Shown here in pieces: positions 1 through 6,134 of a stretch of 8,181 nucleotides of DNA. The stretch comes from an uncultured Flavobacteriales bacterium (lineage in GTDB: Bacteria; Bacteroidota; Bacteroidia; Flavobacteriales_E; Vicingaceae): assembly GCA_913059105.1 (NCBI GenBank), contig CAJXRL010000116.1:1-8181 (forward strand). The letters are read 5' to 3'. The notes under the pieces are model-generated. The model had not been told where the DNA came from. It saw only the letters and a program-made list of their open reading frames with translations, and made no database searches. The position numbers and the translations under genes were made by a program. Position 1 is the stretch's first letter; the number at the start of each line of letters is the position of its first letter.

Positions 1-47
1 GAGATTTCTGCCTGTCTCGTGGGCTCGGAGATGTGTATAAGAGACAG
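1..47 (+). other. Nextera i7 sequencing adapter with index and Tn5 mosaic end (artefact)
   Basis: This is library sequence, not genome. It reads in order: GAGAT, the 3' end of the P7 primer (1-5); the 8-base index TTCTGCCT, which I recognise as the primer-strand form of Nextera index N703 (6-13); GTCTCGTGGGCTCGG, the i7 side of the transposase adapter (14-28); and AGATGTGTATAAGAGACAG, the 19-base hyperactive Tn5 mosaic end (29-47). The exact reverse complement occupies 8135-8181. Genomic sequence begins at 48, and any reading frame that crosses base 47 is artificial. Confidence 0.98.
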
Positions 48-232
48 ATATAACAGATAAATTTGAATTTCCGAACCCACTCATCAGCACCCAATAAGTT
101 GAAGTTGGTGGCACTGATAAAATAAACTGGTTTCTCGTTTCTGTAAAAGAATCTTCTAATTTCAGGTATCCCTTTTAATACTTCTTTTTCAGGTTTGGCT
201 TTCTTAATTGCTTTTGTTGTTTTTGCAGACAT
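48..232 (-). CDS. N-terminus of a probable biotin carboxylase-like ATP-grasp protein (3' part cut off)
   Basis: An open frame starts at the ATG at 232-230 and runs 61 codons plus two bases into the adapter, so the C-terminal part is lost through library preparation. The first ~20 residues are rich in Lys and Ala and look disordered. They are followed by a segment with IRRFFYRNEKPVYFISATNF (about residues 25-44) and then NLLGADEWVRKFKF. From memory, this resembles the start of Bacteroidota proteins annotated 'biotin carboxylase', which are ATP-grasp enzymes encoded beside Orn/Lys/Arg decarboxylases. The ATP-grasp core itself lies outside the window, so the assignment rests only on this N-terminal similarity and the neighbourhood. 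The start lies 20 bases after the decarboxylase stop on the same strand, indicating cotranscription. No clear Shine-Dalgarno is visible. If it is an ATP-grasp ligase, it would join a carboxylate to an amine or similar nucleophile using ATP; the substrate is unknown. Confidence 0.55.
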
Positions 233-252
233 AGTATTAACAGTTAGTTGGC

Positions 253-2994
253 TTATTTATTTGGTTTTGCTCCTAATGAGCTAGCTCCCATCATTGCGGT
301 CGCAGTTTTCTTTCGATTTAATGCAGCGTCAGTAAATATTCTTATGCCCAATTCATCACGGTAACCATGAATTTCTGTAACATCAAGATTTATAAAAAAT
401 TCCAGTATTTCATGACTTAATACCTGTCCTGGAACTAAGATTGGAAAACCAGGAGGATATGGTATAACAAATGAAGCAGACACAATTTCTTTTCCAGATT
501 CCATTGCTTCTTTGCAATCTTCCCTTCTTATAAATTCACATTTATTTTCATCGTACGCCAAAAAGTAGGCTTCTCTTATATTTCCGCCGGGTACTCCTGG
601 AACAGCCTGAAACGAGCTGTGAAAGTGACTAAAATCCGGCAAAGGTGGTGGCTCCTCGGTCAGCGACTTTATGTTTCGTTCGACTATTTCAAGTTCTGCC
701 GAACTCATCGATTCTCTTTGCTCGTCTAATTGATCAGTAATTTTCAACAATACACTGATTAAATATGCTACAGAACTTCTAGTAGTACCAATATTTGTCA
801 TGAAAAGAACAGTATTCCTAGATGTTTTGTTAATCTGAATACCAAACTGGTCCATTAAGTAATCATTCTTAAACGTATCGCCATCTACTCCAGTCTTACC
901 AATGTATAAATTGATTTTTGTAGGATCTAACACAAATTCATCGTCCGACCACGCTTCCTCCATACTTACCCAACCTTCTTCAGGGTTAAAATATTCTGTA
1001 ATTCCCGATTTCCTAAATTCCTTTGGAATGTTGTTCTCCACGGTTAAAACATCAAAGTATTTCTTAAGCCTTGGATGAGTCACAATTTTAGAACGCAAGA
1101 CCATTGCCATTTCAATGCTCTTCTCTACCATTTCATAACCTTCAAACATCACTTGCCTTCTTCCAGCATCTAATGAAGCTAATATTTGATAAGAAGGCGA
1201 TGTTGAAGTATGTGTTTTGTATGCTTCGTGGAAAGAATCTTCTACTTTTCTTCTGAACAACTCATCGTAAATGTGAATCATTGAACCTTGTCTTAAAGAA
1301 CTCAAAGTTTTATGAGTTGATTGTGTTGCATATACCCTAATCTTAACCAAATCTGGATCTGGCATAGCTTTAGGATTTTCCTTTAATTTATTCTCTTCAA
1401 ACTTCTTTCGATATGAATCGCTATTGTATTTTTTTTGCAGTCTCCGTGCAGAATACATAGCCGTTCGTTGCTTATAAACAGGTGTAAATCCTGCAAATGC
1501 AAACCAAGCTTCATCCCAAAGGAAAATCATATCTGGCTTAATTGCCAAAATCTCGTGCATTACCTTTTGTACATTGTAAACGATGCCGTCAAAGGTGCAA
1601 TTGGTTAACAATAACATCTTAACGCTATCCATCCTTCCAGCCTCTCTCAGTGCTAATAGCTTGTGTTTTATTTCCTCTAACGGAACAGCACCGTACATGC
1701 TATATTTAGAAACAGGGTAAGAATCTAAGTAAACCGGTAAAGCACCTGAAAGAACCATTCCATAATGATGTGACTTATGACAATCCCTGTCAATAAGCAC
1801 TAAATCTTCAGGTTGAACTAACGCTTGAAGTACTATCTTATTAGCTGTTGACGTACCATTTGTTACAAAAAATGTACTTAATGAACCATAAGCTTTAGAG
1901 GCAAGCTCTTGTGCTTTTTTAAGTGGTCCAGTCGGTTGTAAAAGAGAATCTAAACCTCCTGTTGTTGCAGAAGTTTCTGCCAAGAATATATTCTTTCCGT
2001 AAAACTCCCCAAAGTCTTGTAACCACTGCGATCTAAAAATTGAGTTTCCCCTAGAAATAGGCATTGCATGAAAGACTCCCGTAGGTTTTCTACTATAATC
2101 CATTAAAGCAGAAAAGAAAGGCGTTTCAAATCGATCTTTTATAGATTGAAGAATACATAAATGAATTTCTTGTAAATCTTCTGTTCGATAGAACACCCTT
2201 TTAAAACAGTCTAACGTACTGTCATTTAACTGAGAAACAGCAATGTCTGATATATAAAACTGATCAATTTGGGGACGTAAAACTTTAATAATTTTTCCTA
2301 AGCTCAAGCCATAATCTAAATTGTTTGATTCATCAATTTTGATATTATCTAAACCGGAAATAAATGAATGTATTGAAGTCAGGTCATCTGTAGAATGAAG
2401 ACTAAGGCCTGAACGAACTAATACAGATTGAATATTGGGGTTAAATAGTAAAGCAATTAATGCATCTTCAACATTGGATAGAATAATTACATCATAGGTA
2501 AATTGCTCATTTTTATCCTTTAAACGCTGAAATTTTTCTATAATAACTGACTTCTCTTCCTTCGTTAAATCATCAACAAGAATAACTTCAAAGTAATTTT
2601 GCTTTCTTGGTTTGAATGTTTTTTCATCATCCAACATTTTTTTGCGCTTCTCTTCAGATTCAGTTGCACTTCTATTGGAGCGATAGCTCTCTGAAATTAA
2701 TGACCGAACAACCTCCGATAATGAATTGGTAAATGCAGAGTACTGTCCATTCCGGTGCATTTCTTCAAGGTCCTCTACATATTGCAAACCTGGGTAAGCA
2801 AAGTATTTTTCTATGGTTAAAAGAGCCGTAAAAGATTGTTCGACTCGAGTTTTAAATTCATCTGATTCAAATAATTCGAAATTATTTTTTGAATAATGAT
2901 TTGCAGCTAGTTTAAGGTTGTTCCAAGAATCACTGCGGTATTGTGCAATGTTAAAGTAATCCTTCGCTTTGTACTTCTTTTTGAATGTAGCCAA
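253..2994 (-). CDS. Orn/Lys/Arg decarboxylase family protein, PLP-dependent, long form (913 aa)
   Basis: This is a fold-type I PLP decarboxylase of the bacterial Orn/Lys/Arg group, which converts a basic amino acid to its amine (putrescine, cadaverine or agmatine) and CO2 in the cytoplasm. Family signatures are clear: TNGTSTANK (378-386), the DRDCHKSHH segment with the His expected to stack on PLP (402-410), DEAW with Asp494 expected to contact the PLP ring nitrogen, STHK with the Schiff-base Lys562, HTSTSPSYQILAS (595-607), and the C-terminal PYPPGFPILVPG (845-856). Residues ~133-250 fit the receiver-like wing domain. DEAW resembles the arginine decarboxylase AdiA more than lysine decarboxylase, but this does not settle the substrate. 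At 913 residues it exceeds the ~710-755 of the E. coli enzymes. The excess includes ~130 N-terminal residues and a charged insertion at about 514-551 between DEAW and STHK. The start is TTG: an in-frame TAA lies immediately upstream and the first internal Met is residue 79. Only 11 bases separate it from the VOC gene upstream. Confidence 0.93.
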   Translation of the reverse strand: MATFKKKYKAKDYFNIAQYRSDSWNNLKLAANHYSKNNFELFESDEFKTRVEQSFTALLTIEKYFAYPGLQYVEDLEEMHRNGQYSAFTNSLSEVVRSLISESYRSNRSATESEEKRKKMLDDEKTFKPRKQNYFEVILVDDLTKEEKSVIIEKFQRLKDKNEQFTYDVIILSNVEDALIALLFNPNIQSVLVRSGLSLHSTDDLTSIHSFISGLDNIKIDESNNLDYGLSLGKIIKVLRPQIDQFYISDIAVSQLNDSTLDCFKRVFYRTEDLQEIHLCILQSIKDRFETPFFSALMDYSRKPTGVFHAMPISRGNSIFRSQWLQDFGEFYGKNIFLAETSATTGGLDSLLQPTGPLKKAQELASKAYGSLSTFFVTNGTSTANKIVLQALVQPEDLVLIDRDCHKSHHYGMVLSGALPVYLDSYPVSKYSMYGAVPLEEIKHKLLALREAGRMDSVKMLLLTNCTFDGIVYNVQKVMHEILAIKPDMIFLWDEAWFAFAGFTPVYKQRTAMYSARRLQKKYNSDSYRKKFEENKLKENPKAMPDPDLVKIRVYATQSTHKTLSSLRQGSMIHIYDELFRRKVEDSFHEAYKTHTSTSPSYQILASLDAGRRQVMFEGYEMVEKSIEMAMVLRSKIVTHPRLKKYFDVLTVENNIPKEFRKSGITEYFNPEEGWVSMEEAWSDDEFVLDPTKINLYIGKTGVDGDTFKNDYLMDQFGIQINKTSRNTVLFMTNIGTTRSSVAYLISVLLKITDQLDEQRESMSSAELEIVERNIKSLTEEPPPLPDFSHFHSSFQAVPGVPGGNIREAYFLAYDENKCEFIRREDCKEAMESGKEIVSASFVIPYPPGFPILVPGQVLSHEILEFFINLDVTEIHGYRDELGIRIFTDAALNRKKTATAMMGASSLGAKPNK

Positions 2995-3005
2995 TTATCT
3001 AAGTC

Positions 3006-3416
3006 TTATTTTTTTGAATGCAATGCCATTTTATTTCCTTCACTATCAATAAATAAAGCAAAAAACCCATTGTCCTTATTAATTTGCTGTTTAGCGAGTA
3101 ATACTCTACCACCGGAAGATTCAACTCTGTTTAGCACATGATTTAGATCCCCTCCGCCATTTAAATAAAGTAATGTTCCTTTATCGCTAGGCTCCGAACC
3201 TTCTCCACAAATAATTGCACCGCTTATGCCTGAAACTGCAGGAAAAAAAGCCATGGAATAACCATTCATCTCGTTTGTTTCCATTTTAAATTGATAGATA
3301 CTGTTATAAAAATCAACAGCTCTTTCAAAATTTAATACGGGTATTTCAAACCAGCTTATATAATTGTCTTCAATTTTTGGGTTATTGATTTTTGGTCGTT
3401 TACTTGGTGTCTTCAT
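3006..3416 (-). CDS. VOC (glyoxalase/bleomycin resistance fold) family protein, 136 aa
   Basis: This is a small single-domain protein of the vicinal-oxygen-chelate superfamily. Residues 22-37 (WFEIPVLNFERAVDFY) match the usual first beta strand and helix of a VOC module. Residues 117-134 (GFFALFIDSEGNKMALHS) match the usual last strands with the conserved D-x-E-G-N turn. The length is normal for one VOC monomer, which usually acts as a dimer. Substrate and metal dependence cannot be read from the sequence; VOC members range from glyoxalases and dioxygenases to binding proteins without catalysis. I chose the ATG at 3416-3414; a TTG two codons upstream at 3422 is possible but less likely, and an in-frame stop lies just beyond it. 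The gene sits between the hydrolase (34 bases upstream) and the decarboxylase (11 bases downstream), so it is probably cotranscribed and may serve the same pathway. Confidence 0.88.
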   Translation of the reverse strand: MKTPSKRPKINNPKIEDNYISWFEIPVLNFERAVDFYNSIYQFKMETNEMNGYSMAFFPAVSGISGAIICGEGSEPSDKGTLLYLNGGGDLNHVLNRVESSGGRVLLAKQQINKDNGFFALFIDSEGNKMALHSKK

Positions 3417-3450
3417 TATCAATAATTAGACGTTCAAAGTACGAATAATA

Positions 3451-4377
3451 TTACAACGAATTATCCTTAGATGTATCTATTGAATAATCATTTGGATGCT
3501 CGCTTTTTAGAGCCTGCTCTATTTGCTTCATCCTAATCGGCTTAGTTAATGACCCTAACTTTTCCATTGCAGGGAATTTTTTGTCTTTATCATAAATATC
3601 GAAGTGCACTCTCCTATCTCTAAAGCTCTTCAATGGCTGGCCTAATCGCAATAATCCTTCTTCTCTACTTCGTTTCACTCGTTCCAAATCAATTTCAATA
3701 GGAATTAATTCTGGTCCTGTACTAGCCTGGTATAACACTCTTCCATCTGGTCCACAAACAATTGATCGACCTGTTCCTCCCTCGCCTAACCCATTAATAT
3801 CAAACATGTAACATTGATTTGTTGCTGCTGTAGATTGTGCCAAAGCCAACTCTACATCTCTATCAATAGTACCTGTTAATGTTGGATGAATAATCACTTC
3901 TACCCCTTGTACAGCCATGGTTCTTGAAGTTTCTGGAAACCACATGTCGTAACAAATTGAAATACCAAATTTTCCTACCTCTGGTACATCCCACATCAAG
4001 AATGAATCTCCACCTGTAACACCCACTTCATAAGGGTAAAAAGGGAACATCTTATCGTATCTACCAACTACCTCTCCTTGCGGATTGATAACAACAGCGG
4101 TATTAAATATTTTACCATCTTTCTTATAAAACATACTGCCAGGAATTAACCAAATTCCATATTTCTTGGCAATCGCTTGAAATTCCTTCTCGTCGTTATT
4201 AGGGTATTCTTGAGCGTAATACGTTAGAGGTCCGTAAGCGCACAACTCACTTAAAACAACCATTTGAACCCATGGATATACAGAACACATAACATCAATC
4301 TTGTGCTTCATCAGCGGAATATTTCTGTGATTAGCAGAAACATGCATTTGGATGCCTCCTATTGAGAATGGTTTCAT
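3451..4377 (-). CDS. carbon-nitrogen hydrolase, nitrilase superfamily (amidase-like), 308 aa
   Basis: This cytoplasmic hydrolase of amide-type C-N bonds has the nitrilase-superfamily triad in the expected contexts: Glu44 in VVLSELCAYGP, Lys109 in GRYDKMFPF, and nucleophile Cys142 in ISICYDMWFPE. Glu117 could be the second active-site Glu. The length and the ordering of the triad fit an intact single-domain enzyme, plus a charged C-terminal tail of about 40 residues. Superfamily members include N-carbamoylputrescine amidohydrolase, beta-ureidopropionase, aliphatic amidases and 5-aminovaleramidase. I cannot choose among them, and no true nitrilase activity is implied. The ATG at 4377 begins right after an AT-rich stretch and gives the typical N-terminus MKPFSIGGIQMHV. 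It lies 148 bases downstream of the aminotransferase and leads the tightly packed group with the VOC protein, decarboxylase and ATP-grasp gene. An amidase beside an amine-forming decarboxylase and an omega-aminotransferase suggests removal of an amide from an amine-derived intermediate; this is inference. Confidence 0.92.
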   Translation of the reverse strand: MKPFSIGGIQMHVSANHRNIPLMKHKIDVMCSVYPWVQMVVLSELCAYGPLTYYAQEYPNNDEKEFQAIAKKYGIWLIPGSMFYKKDGKIFNTAVVINPQGEVVGRYDKMFPFYPYEVGVTGGDSFLMWDVPEVGKFGISICYDMWFPETSRTMAVQGVEVIIHPTLTGTIDRDVELALAQSTAATNQCYMFDINGLGEGGTGRSIVCGPDGRVLYQASTGPELIPIEIDLERVKRSREEGLLRLGQPLKSFRDRRVHFDIYDKDKKFPAMEKLGSLTKPIRMKQIEQALKSEHPNDYSIDTSKDNSL

Positions 4378-4525
4378 ATTTTTTCAATTATAAATCAAAA
4401 AATTACGAATTACGAATACCGCATTCTTCTCTTTTGATTACTATTATTTCACTAACTTATAATACAAATTCTCGTTTCATACAATGCTTAAAGTAATGCA
4501 TTCGTAATTACTAGATTCGTAATTC
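4378..4525 (-). repeat. Spacer with inverted copies of AATTACGAAT
   Basis: This 148-base spacer between the aminotransferase and hydrolase genes holds two overlapping direct copies of AATTACGAAT (4401-4410 and 4408-4417, period 7). It also holds two copies of the complement ATTCGTAATT (4500-4509 and 4515-4524). The two arms could pair across about 80-90 bases. On the minus strand the distal arm is followed by TTTTTTG, which could act as a weak attenuator between the genes, but the stem is AT-rich and the loop is long. I found no convincing promoter here. The same decamer recurs after the lpdA gene. Confidence 0.6.
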
Positions 4526-5830
4526 TTAACTCATTATTCGATCTAACTCTTCTTCGATAATATCTAATCCTTTATTTAAAATATTGTCTGAAATTACTAA
4601 AGGAGATAAAATTCGAAGTACGCTTTTGTGAACACCCGCTGCAATGACAATCAAATCTCTTTTCGCGCAAGCTTTAATCAACTTTGAACATAATTCGTAA
4701 TCCGGTTGCTGAGGATCATTATCTTTTACAAATTCCATTGCAATCATTGCACCCAAGCCTCTTACTTCACCAATTTCAGCATGTTTTGCTTTCATTGCAG
4801 TAAAACGAGACCTGATAACATCACCAACATGTTGCGCCTTTTCATTTAACTTTATATCTTCCATGTATTTGATGGTCGCTAAAGAAGCTGCACAAGCTAC
4901 AGGATTGCCAATATACGTCCCGCCTATCGTTCCCGGAGCAGCAGCATCCATTATTTCTTCTTTACCAACAATTGCCCCAATTGGCATTCCTGAACCCATC
5001 GATTTTGCCCAAGTAGAAATATCTGGTTCCACATCGTAATGCTCTAAAGCACCCCAAGCAGCAGTTCTACCAAAACCAGTTTGTACTTCATCAAAAATTA
5101 ATTTAATACCATAGGCATCACAGATTTTCCTTAATCCATTAACATAGCCTTTTGGAGCAACTGTGAAACCCCCTTCTCCTTGAACCAATTCGATTATGAT
5201 AGCTGCAACTTCTTCATGCCTTACATTAGTCTTGAAGAATTTTTCCAGTCGATTTAACTCCTGTTCAACAAACTCTTCTTCCGATTTTCCTTGTCCCTTT
5301 TTATAAAAATTAGGATAATCTATTCGATACACTTCCGGTGCATAAGGACCACAACCGGCACTGTACGAAGTTCTAGAAGTCAAAGTCATTGCCATCATTG
5401 TTCTGCCATGGAAAGCGCCTGAATAACAAATTACAGCATTTCGACCTGTAGCTTGTTTTGCAATTTTAATTGCATTCTCTACAGCTTCCGCACCCGTACT
5501 AACCAACATGGTTTTTGATTTTCCCCCATGTGGGAACAAATCATTAAGTTTTTCACATAGAGCGATATATGGTTCATATGTTACCACGTTAAAACTTGTA
5601 TGAATGTACTTTTGTGCTTGATCAATTATTGCATCTACAACAGGTTGCGGGCAATGACCAGCATTAATTACACCTATTCCTCCTGTAAAATCAATTAGCT
5701 CTCTGCCATCAACATCTATAATTGTTGCTCCTTTAGCCGATTGAACAGTTGCTGTGTTAAATACTCCTACACCATTAGCAACCGCGTTTTTTCTTCGCTC
5801 TAAAAGCAATTCACTATTTGACTTACTCAT
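4526..5830 (-). CDS. gabT: class III aminotransferase, 4-aminobutyrate aminotransferase-like (434 aa)
   Basis: This is a PLP-dependent omega-aminotransferase. It moves the terminal amino group of GABA, or a similar omega-amino acid or diamine, to 2-oxoglutarate, giving a semialdehyde and glutamate. It aligns along its whole length with E. coli GabT as I recall it. Landmarks are STGAEAVENA (111-120, phosphate cup), SGAFHGRT (137-144, cofactor stacking), DEVQTGFGR (247-255, Asp247 to the pyridine nitrogen), Schiff-base Lys276 in TWAKSMGSGMP, GGTYIGNP (303-310), and VLRILSPL near the end with the Arg expected to bind the 2-oxo acid carboxylate. The usual EPVQGEGG reads ELVQGEGG here, keeping Glu214. 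Length is normal for the family. The start is ATG at 5830, about 50 bases downstream of a good -7 promoter element. It is the first gene of the minus-strand cluster. 5-aminovalerate or putrescine aminotransferase are the main alternatives, and sequence alone does not separate them. Confidence 0.88.
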   Translation of the reverse strand: MSKSNSELLLERRKNAVANGVGVFNTATVQSAKGATIIDVDGRELIDFTGGIGVINAGHCPQPVVDAIIDQAQKYIHTSFNVVTYEPYIALCEKLNDLFPHGGKSKTMLVSTGAEAVENAIKIAKQATGRNAVICYSGAFHGRTMMAMTLTSRTSYSAGCGPYAPEVYRIDYPNFYKKGQGKSEEEFVEQELNRLEKFFKTNVRHEEVAAIIIELVQGEGGFTVAPKGYVNGLRKICDAYGIKLIFDEVQTGFGRTAAWGALEHYDVEPDISTWAKSMGSGMPIGAIVGKEEIMDAAAPGTIGGTYIGNPVACAASLATIKYMEDIKLNEKAQHVGDVIRSRFTAMKAKHAEIGEVRGLGAMIAMEFVKDNDPQQPDYELCSKLIKACAKRDLIVIAAGVHKSVLRILSPLVISDNILNKGLDIIEEELDRIMS

Positions 5831-5889
5831 ATTATAATCAGATTAATACCTTATATTATTTAGCTTTTAAAATCTCTCTTAAGAATGCG

Positions 5890-5897
5890 CAAAAGTA
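5890..5897 (-). promoter_or_regulatory. Candidate Bacteroidota -7 promoter element for the aminotransferase gene
   Basis: Read on the minus strand the bases are TACTTTTG, an exact match to the Bacteroidota -7 consensus TAnnTTTG. Transcription would start near 5883, leaving a leader of about 50 bases before the ATG at 5830. The -33 position (around 5917-5921) has no clear TTG, so the match is one-sided. Confidence 0.5.
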
Positions 5898-5976
5898 GAG
5901 CAATTTTTAATTTTATTCATTAACATTTAAAGCTATTTTAAATTTAGTCAATGATTCATAGAACTATATATTAGTA

Positions 5977-5999
5977 GTTGTATTCTAGCTATTTACAAC
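5977..5999. promoter_or_regulatory. Weak candidate operator: GTTGTA-N11-TACAAC dyad
   Basis: A perfect 6-bp inverted repeat (5977-5982 and 5994-5999) has an 11-base spacer containing the palindrome TAGCTA. It lies between the two divergent candidate promoters, where a regulator of either gene could bind. A match this short can arise by chance in AT-rich DNA, and no known regulator is recognised. Confidence 0.2.
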
Positions 6000-6091
6000 C
6001 ATTTCTAGAGAATATTTTTTTGGGCATTTAAAAAACTGAAGAATCTTAACACACTAATCAAATTATACAATCGTTTTTTTAAGCTTTTTAC

Positions 6092-6099
6092 TATCTTCG
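6092..6099 (+). promoter_or_regulatory. Candidate -7 promoter element for lpdA
   Basis: TATCTTCG differs by one base from the Bacteroidota -7 consensus TAnnTTTG. It lies 35 bases upstream of the lpdA ATG, which would give a leader of roughly 30 bases. The expected -33 region near 6070-6073 shows only a weak match to TTG. The bases just before the ATG (AAAGAGAT) are purine-rich but too close to the start to be a normal Shine-Dalgarno. Confidence 0.45.
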
Positions 6100-6134
6100 C
6101 GGCTCTAAAAATGTATTCAATTAAATAAAGAGAT

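Larger units (their letters stand above)
5831..6134. other. Divergent intergenic region between gabT-like gene and lpdA
   Basis: These 304 very AT-rich bases separate the two divergently transcribed genes. They contain a candidate promoter for each side (5890-5897 minus, 6092-6099 plus) and a 6-bp dyad near the middle (5977-5999). I found no open frame that looks like a real gene, no tRNA and no riboswitch I recognise. T-rich tracts occur around 6015-6021 and 6074-6089. Confidence 0.7.

Noticed and set aside
2941..3141. Plus-strand open frame of 66 codons
   Set aside because: It overlaps the start of the decarboxylase and the end of the VOC gene on the other strand and shows no family features; it is a shadow frame.
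3439..3463. Further copy of the AATTACGAAT repeat between the VOC and hydrolase genes
   Set aside because: Only partial matches (ACGAAT twice) occur, partly inside the hydrolase 3' end, which is too weak to count as a repeat copy.
4401..4524. CRISPR-like repeats in the spacer
   Set aside because: The repeat units are only 7-10 bases and in both orientations, with no regular spacers and no cas genes.
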